In this document: in pieces, positions 35,298-44,001 of the stretch
Layout: each line of letters opens with the position of its first letter
How positions within the stretch are numbered: position 1 is the stretch's first letter
Source: JBGPQJ01 sp963709295
Lineage (GTDB): Bacteria > Chloroflexota > Anaerolineae > Anaerolineales > Villigracilaceae
DNA length: 64,000 nt
Assembly (NCBI GenBank): GCA_963709295.1
Contig: CAVPVW010000003.1
Span: 868,001-932,000, forward strand
Direction of reading: 5' to 3'
Made by a program: the position numbers and the translations under genes
The notes under the pieces: model-generated
Database searches by the model: none
Seen by the model: only the letters and a program-made list of their open reading frames with translations
What the model was told of the DNA's origin: nothing

Positions 35298-35428
35298 CAG
35301 GACCTCCCATCGTAACGAGCTCCAGTTGGTGGCAAATTTATTGTAACAAAATCTTGTCGGATTTACATTAGAAACATTTCGACATAATTTGAGTAATTTT
35401 AATGTCTCCAGTACTTTCTTAATGGGTC

Positions 35429-35458
35429 TGGTCATGGCTCTCATGAGCCTGATATAAT
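35429..35458 (+). promoter_or_regulatory. Candidate promoter for the phosphohexomutase operon
   Basis: TGGTCA, 18 bases and TATAAT at 35453-35458. A good AAGGAG site lies downstream before the ATG at 35492. Confidence 0.5.
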
Positions 35459-35491
35459 TCCACCGTCATTATCCAGTTTAAGGAGATTACC

Positions 35492-36916
35492 ATGGCCGCA
35501 GAGATTAAATTCGGTACGGATGGGTGGCGCGGGGTCATCGCAGAAGATTACACCTTCGACAATGTGCGCCGATGCGCACAAGGTTTCGCCTCCTATTTAC
35601 TCGAAAAGGGGAAAAAGGGTGCGTGGGTTGTGGTGGGGCACGACAAACGCTTCGGGTCGGAACAATTCGCCGCAGCCGTTGCAGAAGTCCTGGCCGGAAA
35701 CGGACTCAATGTCCATCTGACTGATGGCGCGACCCCCACCCCGGTGATTGCGTTTGCCGTGGTCAATCGCAAAGCATGCGGAGCGGTCAATATCACCGCC
35801 TCCCATAACCCTCCCGCTGATAACGGATTCAAAGTTCGGGACGAGAACGGCGGGGCGATCGACCCCGAGGGATTGAATAAAATCGAATCGCTGATTCCAC
35901 CATCGGTCAAATCGGTGAAACGCATTCCACTCATCGAAGGTGAGGCAAGCGGGAAAATTGTCCGCTTCGACCCTCACACTCCATACGTTGAGCACATCAA
36001 GAAACTGATCGACCTGCAGCCAATTAAAGATGCCGGGCTGACCGTCATGGTGGATACCATGTGGGGTAACGGCGCCGGGTATTTCCCGCGCCTGCTTTCC
36101 GGCGGGAAGACGAAGATTATTGAAATCCACAACGAGCGTAATCCATCCTTTCCCGAGATGAAACGCCCGGAACCCATTCCGCCGAACATCAATGCCGGGC
36201 TGAAGGCGACGGTCGAGAACCATGCGGACGTATTGCTGATCACGGATGGTGATGCCGACCGGTGCGGGATCGGCGATGAGAATGGAAATTTCGTCAATCA
36301 GTTGCGCGTTTATGCCCTGCTCGCCTATTACCTACTCGAAGTGCGCGGGCAGCGTGGACCCATCGTCAAGACACTGTCCACCACTGGTATGCTGAACAAA
36401 CTGGGTCAATTGTATGGAGTCCCGGTGCACGAAACTGGCGTGGGGTTCAAATATGTCGCGCCGAAAATGATCGAAACGGACGCCCTGATCGGCGGCGAGG
36501 AGAGCGGCGGCTATGCCTTCCGCGGAAATGTTCCCGAAAGAGACGGCATTCTTGCCGGCTTGTATATCCTGGATTTCATGGTGCGTTTCAAGAAGAAACC
36601 AACCGAGCTCCTGAAACTTCTCTTTGAGAAGGTGGGCAGTGAATATTTCTATGACCGCATCGACACAGCTTTCAGCGGCAACCGCAAGGATCGCGAAGCA
36701 GCTATTCTTTCCGCCAAACCCACAACGATTGGCGGACTGAAAGTCACCGAATTGGTGACCATTGACGGCTTCCAATTCAAGCTTGAGGATGGCGGGTGGA
36801 TGCTGATCCGCTTTTCTGGCACGGAACCCATCATGCGCGTCTACTGCGAGACCACCCATGGCGATAAAGTCCAGGCGATATTACAGGACGGATTAAAAGT
36901 TGCTGGCATCACGTAG
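35492..36916 (+). CDS. Phosphoglucomutase/phosphomannomutase
   Basis: This alpha-D-phosphohexomutase interconverts hexose 1- and 6-phosphates. The phosphoserine is S104 in ITASHNPPADNG, the metal loop is TDGDADRCG (about 251-259), the sugar-binding loop is GGEESGGYAF and the phosphate-binding loop is RFSGTEPIMR. At 474 residues it could act on glucose, mannose or glucosamine phosphates; sequence alone does not choose. AAGGAG precedes the ATG. Its stop overlaps the GTG start of the TatD gene by one base. Confidence 0.92.
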   Translation: MAAEIKFGTDGWRGVIAEDYTFDNVRRCAQGFASYLLEKGKKGAWVVVGHDKRFGSEQFAAAVAEVLAGNGLNVHLTDGATPTPVIAFAVVNRKACGAVNITASHNPPADNGFKVRDENGGAIDPEGLNKIESLIPPSVKSVKRIPLIEGEASGKIVRFDPHTPYVEHIKKLIDLQPIKDAGLTVMVDTMWGNGAGYFPRLLSGGKTKIIEIHNERNPSFPEMKRPEPIPPNINAGLKATVENHADVLLITDGDADRCGIGDENGNFVNQLRVYALLAYYLLEVRGQRGPIVKTLSTTGMLNKLGQLYGVPVHETGVGFKYVAPKMIETDALIGGEESGGYAFRGNVPERDGILAGLYILDFMVRFKKKPTELLKLLFEKVGSEYFYDRIDTAFSGNRKDREAAILSAKPTTIGGLKVTELVTIDGFQFKLEDGGWMLIRFSGTEPIMRVYCETTHGDKVQAILQDGLKVAGIT

Positions 36917-37736
36917 TGCTGACCGATACCCATTGCCATCTGGATTTTGAGAAATTCAACTCCGACCGCCAGGATGTTTTATCGCGCGCCTGGCAGGCAG
37001 GGGTAACACGGATATTGATCCCCGGCCTCGATCTGCGCTCGAGCGCTCGCGTGGTGAAACTAACGGAGTCACATCCCAACCTGTTCGCCGCCATCGGCGT
37101 CCATCCAAGCGATTCCCTGACATGGGACGGTCAGACATCCTCCGCCTTGAGGGAATTGTCCATCAGCCAGAAAGTCGTCGCCATCGGGGAAATCGGCCTC
37201 GATTATTACTGGGATGCGGCACCGCACGACCATCAGAAGAAAATTCTGGTTGAACAACTCGCGCTGGCAGAAGAACTGGAACTCCCGGTGGTCATCCATC
37301 TGCGCGAAAAGGAAGACAAGGCTGGAGGCGAATGCTCAGGTGAATTGATTCCGATTCTGGAACATTGGACAAACCGACTTAAAGAAAAAGGAGTCCTATC
37401 GCGGAGAAACCCGGTGTGTTTCACTCCTTCAGCAGTTCGCTCGAGGTTGCGCAAAAGGCGATCGGGTTGGGTTTTTTAATCGGAGTGACAGGTCCTGTGA
37501 CCTATAAAAATGCAACTGAAAAACAGTCTTTGATCGCCAGGTTGCCGCTCGAAAAGATATTAATTGAAACGGATGCACCTTTTTTGTCCCCAGTTCCAAT
37601 GCGTGGAAAAAGAAACGAACCTGCCTATGTGGCCTTTATTGCTGATAAAATTGCAGAAATCCATTCAACAACCCGCGAACAGGTGGCGGACGTCACGACA
37701 TCCAATGCCGTCCGACTGTTTGGCTGGGGAGGTTAA
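36916..37736 (+). CDS. tatD: TatD-family metal-dependent hydrolase (frameshifted as sequenced)
   Basis: TatD nucleases degrade DNA from the 3' end with metal ions. The first part starts at a GTG at 36916 with LTDTHCHLDFEKF (metal-binding His pair), GVHPSD, VAIGEIGLDYYWD and PVVIHLREKED. The second part, in another frame, has GVFHSFSSSLEVA, LGFLIGVTGPVTYKNA and LIETDAPFLSP. Adding one A to the AAAAA run at 37385-37389 joins them as K-E-K-R-S-P-I-A-E-K-P-G-V-F-H. So the sequence seems to lack one base. The intact protein would be about 274 residues. Confidence 0.9.
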
Positions 37737-37739
37737 GGC

Positions 37740-38706
37740 TTGAATACCGCCTCATTTTTCACCGTCGTACAGGATGACGTCGCACTCGTCGAAGAACGCA
37801 TGCGCGCGCAGACCGGAGCGGAACACCACCCCGATCTGCGTGTCGCGTTGGAACATCTGCTTTCTGCGGGGGAAAAGGATTCGCCCCACAGTGGTATTTC
37901 TCACGGGCAGAATGCTTGGAGCACCCGAGGAAAAACTGATCACCCTGGGCGCCTCAGTGGAGATGCTTCACACAGCCACCCTCGTTCACGATGACCTGAT
38001 CGACGGCTCTCTTCTCAGGCGCGGAATGCCCACCCTCAATGCGCGCTGGTCGCCAGCCGCGACCGTCCTGACGGGCGATTTTCTTTTCTCCCGTGCTGCC
38101 AAGCTGGCTGCTGAAACAGATTACCTTCCTTTGATGAAGTTGTTCGCGGATACGCTTTCAATCATTGTGAATGGAGAGCTGACTCAGCTTTTCGCAGCAC
38201 GAGGATTGATCGATCGAACAAATTATTACCGCCGTATTTATGCGAAAACAGCCTCATTGTTTGAAATGTCCGCACTCGCGGCAACCATGGTCAGCACCGA
38301 AGACGAAAACATCCGGTCCTTGATGAAGACCTATGGCTATGAAATCGGCATGGCCTTTCAGATCATGGATGATGTCCTCGATTTCTCGGGAGAACAGTCG
38401 ACCATGGGGAAACCTGTTGGCTCCGATCTGCTGCAAGGTTTGGTTACCCTTCCAGCGATTTATTACGCGGAAAGTGCTCCGGATGATCCGGATGTGAAAC
38501 TGCTTGCCGAAGGAGGCTGGGGCAACCAGGAGCGGATGGATCGACTCGTGAAATCTATCCGCAATACTGACTCAATTCATAAGGCTATCGAAGAAGCCAA
38601 AACCTATGTAGATCGAGCATTGGAAGCTATAAGGAAGTTGCCAACATCTCAGAACCGGATTGAGCTTGAGAACATGGCAAAATACATCATTGACCGTAAC
38701 ATTTAG
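37740..38706 (+). CDS. Polyprenyl (E-type) diphosphate synthase (frameshifted as sequenced)
   Basis: This prenyltransferase elongates isoprenoids, probably for quinones. The first 44 residues from a TTG start at 37740 (FFTVVQDDVALVEERMRAQT, VALEHLLSAG) are in one frame. KRIRPTVVFLTGRMLG, the first Asp-rich motif VHDDLIDG and the second MDDVLDFSG are in the +1 frame. Removing one G from the GGGGG run near 37868 gives L-L-S-A-G-K-R-I-R-P. The usual family motif is G-G-K-R-x-R-P, so a combined loss of one G and one A is an alternative. The intact length is about 321 residues. A terminator follows. Confidence 0.88.
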
Positions 38707-38710
38707 CGAC

Positions 38711-38740
38711 AAAAGAGCCCTTTGATGGGCTCTTTTTATT
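38711..38740 (+). terminator. Terminator after the polyprenyl synthase gene
   Basis: AAAAGAGCCC (38711-38720) pairs with GGGCTCTTTTT around a short loop, with T-rich sequence following. Confidence 0.9.
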
Positions 38741-38800
38741 CGCTTTATATGGTTTTTTTCTTTATACGCAATCCTTTTCGTTGTTTATACGAAATTCGTC

Positions 38801-38829
38801 TTGACGGTTGATTCCGCTTGTGCTAGAAT
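38801..38829 (+). promoter_or_regulatory. Promoter for the DUF177 gene
   Basis: TTGACG, 17 bases and TAGAAT at 38824-38829 predict a start near 38836, about 26 bases before the GTG at 38862. Confidence 0.8.
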
Positions 38830-38861
38830 GTACATAACTTTCCATTCCAGAGCTTAAAAAG

Positions 38862-39371
38862 GTGGCAAATCCACGCAAACCATTGCGGCTGAATGTCGGA
38901 TTCCTGGTAAATTCCCCGATCGGCATCAGTCGCATTTTTGATTTTGATTCTGAGAGCCTCCCTGCTGGAGAGGATTTATTACTGGCTGATTTTTCCGGCG
39001 CTGCCAAGATCAGCCGAACACCACAAGGACTGCTGGTTCAAGGAGATTTTCAAGGAACCATCCCTCTCGAATGTGTCCGATGCCTGAGCGAATTCACACA
39101 AAGAATGCATTGGGATTTCACCGAGTTATACGCTTTCAAGAGGGAAAACGTCACGGATTCGGGTCTCATGATGCCAGAAGATGCCCACATCGACCTGCAG
39201 CCGCTGATGCGCGAATATGCCTTACTCGAGATCCCGATCAACCCCCTCTGCAGACCGGATTGCAAGGGTCTATGTACAGAATGTGGAGAGAATCGCAACG
39301 AAGTGGATTGTGGACATCAAAATAACCCGGGCGATACTCCATTTTCCAACCTGGGTGAACTACTGAATTAA
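38862..39371 (+). CDS. DUF177 (YceD) family protein
   Basis: The 169-residue protein shows the family's ECVRCLSEFTQ in the middle and the C-terminal CRPDCKGLCTECGENRN with its Cys cluster. YceD-family proteins are linked to 23S rRNA accumulation and normally precede rpmF (L32). Here no rpmF follows; the sigma-factor gene comes 80 bases later. The start is GTG at 38862 after a purine-rich AAAAAGG. Confidence 0.88.
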   Translation: MANPRKPLRLNVGFLVNSPIGISRIFDFDSESLPAGEDLLLADFSGAAKISRTPQGLLVQGDFQGTIPLECVRCLSEFTQRMHWDFTELYAFKRENVTDSGLMMPEDAHIDLQPLMREYALLEIPINPLCRPDCKGLCTECGENRNEVDCGHQNNPGDTPFSNLGELLN

Positions 39372-39451
39372 AAAGTATAAGCAGTCTACACACTGCAAAC
39401 TAAAAATCGTAATTATTCTTCAGTTCTTAGTTTGACCAAGCGGAGGCAGGC

Positions 39452-40612
39452 GTGACTCCAAGACGTAAAGAAGCCCTGCACATGCTGCTTGAAAAAGCAG
39501 GGGTCCAGGGGTACATCACCACTGAAGATTTAATGGAAATCTTCCCGGATGCGAACGAGGATTCCGAGCGGCTGAGTGTTCTTCTGCTTGCGCTTCGGCG
39601 TCGCGGTGTGGATGTCCTTGACAGCGATGCAGAGTTCGAATCGCAAACCGATGACCTGCCTCTGACCGCCGATTTTGAATCCTGGGCGAATCCTGTCGAA
39701 AACATCTCCTCCGATGACACGGTAGGGTTATATCTGAAGGAAATGTCCCGCGTGCCGCTTCTCAATGTCGACGAGGAGCTGTCCATCGCTCACCGCATCG
39801 AAGCCGGTCTGCATGCAAGAAAAGCCGCAATGAAAAATCAGCGGATGCCCGTCAGTCACCGCCGCGAATTGGAAGCAAAAATCCAGGATGGCGCTCTCGC
39901 CCGGGATCACCTGATCAAAGCCAACACCCGGCTTGTCGTCTCTATCGCAAAAAGATACATGGGGCGTGGCGTGCACTTCCTCGACCTGATCCAGGAGGGC
40001 AACCTGGGGCTGATGAAAGCCGTGGAAAAATACGATTACCACCGCGGATTCAGATTCTCGACCTATGCCACCTGGTGGATCAGGCAGACCATCACCCGCG
40101 CCATCGCAGACCAGGCACGCACGATCCGGGTTCCGGTTCACATGATCGACCGCATCCGCCAGATGTACAAAATGACCCATGAATTGGAGCAACAGCTTGG
40201 ACGGGCGCCCAGCGCCGAAGAGCTGGCAGTCGCCATCGGCTTATCCGCCCGCAAGGTGCAATGGATTTTAAAAGTGTCATGGCTGCCATTATCGCTGGAA
40301 AGCCCGGTCGGCGACGATGAAGACTCGGAGTTGGGCATGTTCATCGAGGATGAATTTGGACCCACTCCGATGCAAAGCGCATACCAGACCATGCTGAGGG
40401 AAAAGATCGAAGAAGTGTTGACGACCCTCTCGCCTCGCGAAGCCCGCGTGCTCCGTTTGCGGTTCGGGCTCGACGATGGCAATGTTTACACGCTGGAAGA
40501 AGTGGGGAAGAAATTTGGGTTGACCCGTGAGCGGATCAGGCAAATTGAAGGCAAAGCCCTGCGCCGCCTTCGTCATCCCCGCCGCGCCAGGCAGTTGAAG
40601 GATTATCTATAG
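39452..40612 (+). CDS. rpoD: Sigma-70 family RNA polymerase sigma factor, primary type
   Basis: This directs RNA polymerase to promoters. Region 1.1-like helices occupy about residues 1-65, region 1.2 is DTVGLYLKEMSRVPLLNVDE, region 2 has LIKANTRLVVSIAKRYMGRG, FLDLIQEGNLGLMKAVEKYD and FSTYATWWIRQTITRAI, and region 4 has LEEVGKKFGLTRERIRQIEG. The length of 386 residues is short for RpoD but fits SigA/RpoD-like forms. The start is GTG at 39452 with GGAGG upstream. Nearby promoters with TTGACA/TATAAT elements would suit it. Confidence 0.9.
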   Translation: MTPRRKEALHMLLEKAGVQGYITTEDLMEIFPDANEDSERLSVLLLALRRRGVDVLDSDAEFESQTDDLPLTADFESWANPVENISSDDTVGLYLKEMSRVPLLNVDEELSIAHRIEAGLHARKAAMKNQRMPVSHRRELEAKIQDGALARDHLIKANTRLVVSIAKRYMGRGVHFLDLIQEGNLGLMKAVEKYDYHRGFRFSTYATWWIRQTITRAIADQARTIRVPVHMIDRIRQMYKMTHELEQQLGRAPSAEELAVAIGLSARKVQWILKVSWLPLSLESPVGDDEDSELGMFIEDEFGPTPMQSAYQTMLREKIEEVLTTLSPREARVLRLRFGLDDGNVYTLEEVGKKFGLTRERIRQIEGKALRRLRHPRRARQLKDYL

Positions 40613-40618
40613 TTCGTA

Positions 40619-40647
40619 TTGACAGACCCGGCTTCACCGTTTACACT
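40619..40647 (+). promoter_or_regulatory. Consensus promoter of the metG leader
   Basis: TTGACA at 40619-40624, a 17-base spacer and TACACT at 40642-40647. The predicted transcription start, about 40654, is the base next to the ATG at 40655. Confidence 0.85.
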
Positions 40648-40654
40648 GGTACAA

Positions 40655-40750
40655 ATGATCACCTCTCTGCTGCCCCGTTCGATGATTATGAATGGCATCG
40701 CCATGATGGCCATGTCTTGCCGTGTCTGGGCAGCCAAACGGGAAGCGTAG
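40655..40750 (+). CDS. Met-rich leader peptide of metG (attenuation peptide)
   Basis: This 31-codon frame starts with an ATG at about +1 or +2 of the transcript and ends with TAG at 40748-40750. Residues 10-20 read MIMNGIAMMAM, with five Met codons at 40682, 40688, 40703, 40706 and 40712. No ribosome binding site is possible, so it would be translated as a leaderless message. It is followed within 25 bases by an intrinsic terminator and then by metG. The segment 40728-40735, inside the last part of the frame, can pair either with 40669-40675 (early codons) or with 40773-40780 (terminator left arm). Function is inferred from this architecture; there is no direct evidence of translation. Confidence 0.75.
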   Translation: MITSLLPRSMIMNGIAMMAMSCRVWAAKREA

Positions 40751-40804
40751 ATTTTCGCACTCCGACCCATCAGGCTGTCCGTGACACGGGCAGCTTTTTA
40801 TTTT
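40669..40804 (+). promoter_or_regulatory. Transcription attenuator of metG
   Basis: Four segments are seen. Segment 1 is GCTGCCC (40669-40675), 2 is GGGCAGCC (40728-40735), 3 is GGCTGTCC (40773-40780) and 4 is CACGGGCAGC (40785-40794), followed by TTTTTATTTT. 1 pairs with 2 (7 bp), 2 with 3 (8 bp, one G-U) and 3 with 4 (the terminator). A ribosome stalled on the Met codons would cover segment 1 and leave 2 free to sequester 3. A ribosome reaching the stop codon at 40748 would cover segment 2 and allow 3-4 to terminate. Confidence 0.78.
40773..40804 (+). terminator. Intrinsic terminator within the metG leader
   Basis: GCTGTCCGTG (40774-40783) and CACGGGCAGC (40785-40794) form a GC-rich hairpin, with the innermost pairs opening into a small loop, followed by TTTTTATTTT. 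It lies 59 bases upstream of the metG ATG and downstream of the leader peptide stop. Confidence 0.85.
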
Positions 40805-40862
40805 GAATTCCATGGTTTGGAAAGCAGTTTGAAATAGATTTCTAATTAATTGTGAGGGAAGA

Positions 40863-42662
40863 ATGCCTGAAAACATCCTGGTTGCCGTTGCCTGGCCTTA
40901 TGCCAACGCTGAAATCCATGTAGGAAACCTGACAGGGTCGCACCTGCCCGGCGATATCGTGGCAAGGTATCACCGTCTCAAGGGGAATAACGTGCTGATG
41001 ATCACAGGTACCGATTCGCACGGCACGCCGGTGACGATGAGCGCAGATAAATTGGGCAAGCCTGTAGAAGAAGTGTACAAGTTCTATCACGAAGGGTTTA
41101 TTGACCTTTTCCAGCAGATCGGCATCACCTACGATCTCTACACGTCCACGCATACTGAAAACCACTTCAAAGTCTCCCAAACCATCTTCCTCGCGCTGCA
41201 AAAGAATGGCTTTCTTTTCACCAAAGTGGAGCCGCAATGGTTTTCGCCCGGATTAAAAAGATTCCTGCCCGATCGTTACATCGAAGGGACTTGCTACATC
41301 TGCGGGGATGAAAACGCCCGTTCGGATCAATGTGATAAATGCGGGAACGTACTCGAGCCGGACAAACTGCTCAATCCACGTTCCAAGGTGGCAGGTGATT
41401 CATCAGCACCTGAGCTGCGAGAGACCGAGCATTTCTTCCTGGATCTTTCAAAGCTCGAACCCGAAGTGAAGCAATTCCTGAAGCAACGTGCCAGCCGCAT
41501 GAGGGATACGGTGTTGGGAGAATCCCTGGGCAAGATCGAAGCGGAAGGGCTAAAGCCGCGCCCCATCACACGCGACCTCGACTGGGGCATTCCTGTCCCA
41601 GTTGAAGGCTGGGACGGCAAATGCCTGTACGTTTGGTTCGAAGCCGTGATCGGTTACCTCTCCGCTCCCATCGAATGGGGCCAATTTCAGGCTGAGAAGG
41701 AATCCTGGCGCGAGTGGTGGATCAACCCCGCCGCGAAGCAGTTCCACTTCATCGGCAAGGACAACATCTTCTTTCACACATCGCTTTGGCCGGCTGAACT
41801 GATGGGTGTAGGCAGCGCATTTATGGAATTACTTCGGGGAGAAGAAGTCCCACTGACACTCCCCTACGATGTGCCCGCGAATCAATTCATGAATCTCGAG
41901 GGTGATAAGATCAGCGGATCGCGCAACTGGGCGGTCTGGGTGCGGGATGCGCTGACCCGCTATGACCCTGACGCTTTGCGCTATTACCTGACCGTTAACA
42001 TGCCCGAAGCCAAGGATAGCGATTGGGACTGGGATGATTTTGTAACTCGAAACAACTCCGAGCTTGTAGCTACTTGGGGCAATTTAGTTAACAGGGTTCT
42101 ACCCTTTAGCTACAAGCACTGGGATGGCCACCTCCCGGACGTCAATATGGAAAGCCTGCGAGATCCAGATCGGACTCTCCTTGCCAGTATCGATAATGGA
42201 TTCAAGGCCGTGGGCGAAGAACTGGAGGCTGTGCATTTGCGAGCAGCCCTTGAAAAAGCAATGAACCTCGCCAAGGAAGGCAATACCTACCTGAGTGCTC
42301 ATGAACCATGGAATACCATCAAAACAGACCGGGACGCCACCGCTTTGACGATTTTTACTGCCGCGAAAGTCATTGACTCGCTAAAAACACTTTTCGCCCC
42401 CTTCCTGCCGTTCACATCAGAGAAGCTCCACCGTTTCTTCGGCAACGAGACTCCCCTATTTGGCGAGCAGTACACCGAAGACGTAAGCGACTCACTGGGA
42501 ACGCACAAGGTATTGCGCTATAAGGGAATTGAGGGATTGCAGTGGAAACCGAGCGAGCTAAAGCCTGGAACGAAGTTAAATCAACCGGGTCCATTGTTCA
42601 AGAAGCTGGATGAGAAGGTCGTCGAGGAAGAACGAGCAAGGCTGGGAAAAAAGAGCGAATAA
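40863..42662 (+). CDS. metG: Methionyl-tRNA synthetase
   Basis: MetG charges tRNA-Met. The HIGH-type motif is EIHVGNLTGSH, the HxGN form also seen in eukaryotic and archaeal enzymes. The KMSKS position reads DKISGSR, and a zinc knuckle has C-x2-C pairs (CYICG…CDKCG). The anticodon-binding helical domain is C-terminal, without the dimerisation domain found in longer forms. The length is 599 residues. GAGGGAAG lies before the ATG. Expression seems to be controlled by the leader attenuator upstream. It converges with the MTA/SAH nucleosidase gene, leaving only three bases between stops. Confidence 0.96.
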   Translation: MPENILVAVAWPYANAEIHVGNLTGSHLPGDIVARYHRLKGNNVLMITGTDSHGTPVTMSADKLGKPVEEVYKFYHEGFIDLFQQIGITYDLYTSTHTENHFKVSQTIFLALQKNGFLFTKVEPQWFSPGLKRFLPDRYIEGTCYICGDENARSDQCDKCGNVLEPDKLLNPRSKVAGDSSAPELRETEHFFLDLSKLEPEVKQFLKQRASRMRDTVLGESLGKIEAEGLKPRPITRDLDWGIPVPVEGWDGKCLYVWFEAVIGYLSAPIEWGQFQAEKESWREWWINPAAKQFHFIGKDNIFFHTSLWPAELMGVGSAFMELLRGEEVPLTLPYDVPANQFMNLEGDKISGSRNWAVWVRDALTRYDPDALRYYLTVNMPEAKDSDWDWDDFVTRNNSELVATWGNLVNRVLPFSYKHWDGHLPDVNMESLRDPDRTLLASIDNGFKAVGEELEAVHLRAALEKAMNLAKEGNTYLSAHEPWNTIKTDRDATALTIFTAAKVIDSLKTLFAPFLPFTSEKLHRFFGNETPLFGEQYTEDVSDSLGTHKVLRYKGIEGLQWKPSELKPGTKLNQPGPLFKKLDEKVVEEERARLGKKSE

Positions 42663-42665
42663 GAG

Positions 42666-43334
42666 CTAGCTATCGATACTCTTCAACCAGTCAGGCAATT
42701 GCTCAATTAAAGCTTTCATCACGCCTTTTGTCCGTTCGTGGAACAAGGCGATATTGCCGTAAGCTTCTCCACCGCCTGCCCCGACAACGTCCGTGACCCC
42801 GCGCAAGATCAGGCAGCGGACATTGTTCTTATTCGCCACCCAGGCGATCGCTCCCGATTCCCAATCTGCTGCGAAAGCGCCATATTGCTTGACCAACTGT
42901 GGGATATCCTCCACCACGATATCGCGATCCGCGGAGACCAGCAGCCCCCGCCTCACAGGATGGGGATACGGCTGCTTGAGCCAGGACAGATCAAGTTCGG
43001 TCGTGTAATGGTCAATCGCCTCCGCGCTGTCCCCCATTTGCTCAAGGATGTCATAGACAATCGTGCGGTCCACCAGGATGACGTCGCCCGGTTCAATGGA
43101 GCCAACGAAACCCCCACAGGTGCCGAGGTTCACCAACAGGTCGGGCTGAAAGTGGTCGATGGCGAATTGCGTGGTTGCCGCCGCTGAGATTTTCCCCCAG
43201 CCTCCATGGAAGTATCGGACTCCACCCTGCTCAAACCACTCTCCCATTGGTGTGGACGCAACCTCCTGCACGGACAGCACTTCGCGGATGGCGCGCCATT
43301 CGGCATTTGCAGAGACGATGACCAGGGGTTTCAT
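42666..43334 (-). CDS. mtnN: MTA/SAH nucleosidase-like phosphorylase-family protein
   Basis: This protein is in the PNP/UDP phosphorylase superfamily. It shows Glu in ANAEWRAI, GTCGGF, and AADWESGAIAWVA followed by LRGVTDVV, which parallel the catalytic Glu/Asp of methylthioadenosine/S-adenosylhomocysteine nucleosidase. It would hydrolyse MTA or SAH in methionine salvage; a futalosine hydrolase or related purine role is the main alternative. It overlaps the CinA gene by four bases (ATGA). The length is 222 residues. Confidence 0.78.
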   Translation of the reverse strand: MKPLVIVSANAEWRAIREVLSVQEVASTPMGEWFEQGGVRYFHGGWGKISAAATTQFAIDHFQPDLLVNLGTCGGFVGSIEPGDVILVDRTIVYDILEQMGDSAEAIDHYTTELDLSWLKQPYPHPVRRGLLVSADRDIVVEDIPQLVKQYGAFAADWESGAIAWVANKNNVRCLILRGVTDVVGAGGGEAYGNIALFHERTKGVMKALIEQLPDWLKSIDS

Positions 43335-43849
43335 TTCGCGCGAAAATCCCCATCCAACGGCATGAACTCCTGAAGATAATCCACAATAAACTGTAATGCG
43401 GCCTCAGCGGAATACGCCTTATTTTGCTGACGGTCCCCGTTGAAACAATAGAGACGGGCATAATCTCCTTCGGGAGAAGAAAGCCCAAGCCATGTGGTTC
43501 CGACGGGTTTGTTCGGCAAGCCACCACTTGGGCCGGCGATGCCGCTGATGCTGACCGCGATATCCGCGCTCAACGCTTTTCGAACTCCGCGCGCCATTTC
43601 AAGGACGGTCTCGCGACTCACTGCGCCGAATTTTTGCAGGGTATCCCAACTCACTCCTAATAAAGCAACCTTGGCGTCATAGGCATAGGCGACAACTCCG
43701 CCTATGTAATAATCCGATGAGCCGGGAACGTTCGTAATACGGTCACCGACCAGACCTCCCGTGCAGGATTCAGCGGACGCCAGTTTCAATCCGCGCGTAC
43801 GGAGCAGGTCGCCAATCAGGTTTTCGAGGGGCATTTTTTTATCGATCAT
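43331..43849 (-). CDS. CinA C-terminal domain nicotinamide-nucleotide amidohydrolase
   Basis: The 172-residue protein corresponds to the CinA C-terminal (PncC) domain, which deamidates nicotinamide mononucleotide. It has LASAESCTGGLVGDRIT, YYIGGVVAYAYDAK, GISG-type SISGIAGPSGG and VGTTWLGL. The N-terminal MoCF-like domain of full CinA is absent. The ATG at 43849 is preferred; the frame stays open to 43960 through intergenic sequence. It overlaps the downstream nucleosidase gene by ATGA. Confidence 0.88.
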   Translation of the reverse strand: MIDKKMPLENLIGDLLRTRGLKLASAESCTGGLVGDRITNVPGSSDYYIGGVVAYAYDAKVALLGVSWDTLQKFGAVSRETVLEMARGVRKALSADIAVSISGIAGPSGGLPNKPVGTTWLGLSSPEGDYARLYCFNGDRQQNKAYSAEAALQFIVDYLQEFMPLDGDFRAK

Positions 43850-43965
43850 CCAGTCACCAGAATTTGATTTTACTGGTGAACGGCAGGCATGACAAGCAAA
43901 GACTGAATCCATAATAGATCGCCGCCGGTAGGCGGCACTCCTTTCCGATCGTGATGGCAAAATGA

Positions 43966-43995
43966 TTGACAGACGTAGAACATGCGTGCTATCAT
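43966..43995 (+). promoter_or_regulatory. Promoter upstream of tnpB
   Basis: TTGACA at 43966-43971, 18 bases and TATCAT at 43990-43995. The seventh base after the -10 box is the A of an in-frame ATG at 44002. It may belong to the element or be the original uvrC promoter. Confidence 0.6.
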
Positions 43996-44001
43996 AGGGC
44001 T

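Noticed and set aside
40613..40862. T-box or SAM riboswitch upstream of metG
   Set aside because: I found neither the T-box consensus AGGGTGGNACCGCG nor the SAM-I core. The leader is instead dominated by a short Met-rich frame.
43921..43936. GCCGCC-GGTA-GGCGGC hairpin upstream of CinA
   Set aside because: It has no T-run, so it is not a terminator. It could be part of the mobile element's flank, but nothing ties it to the element's end.
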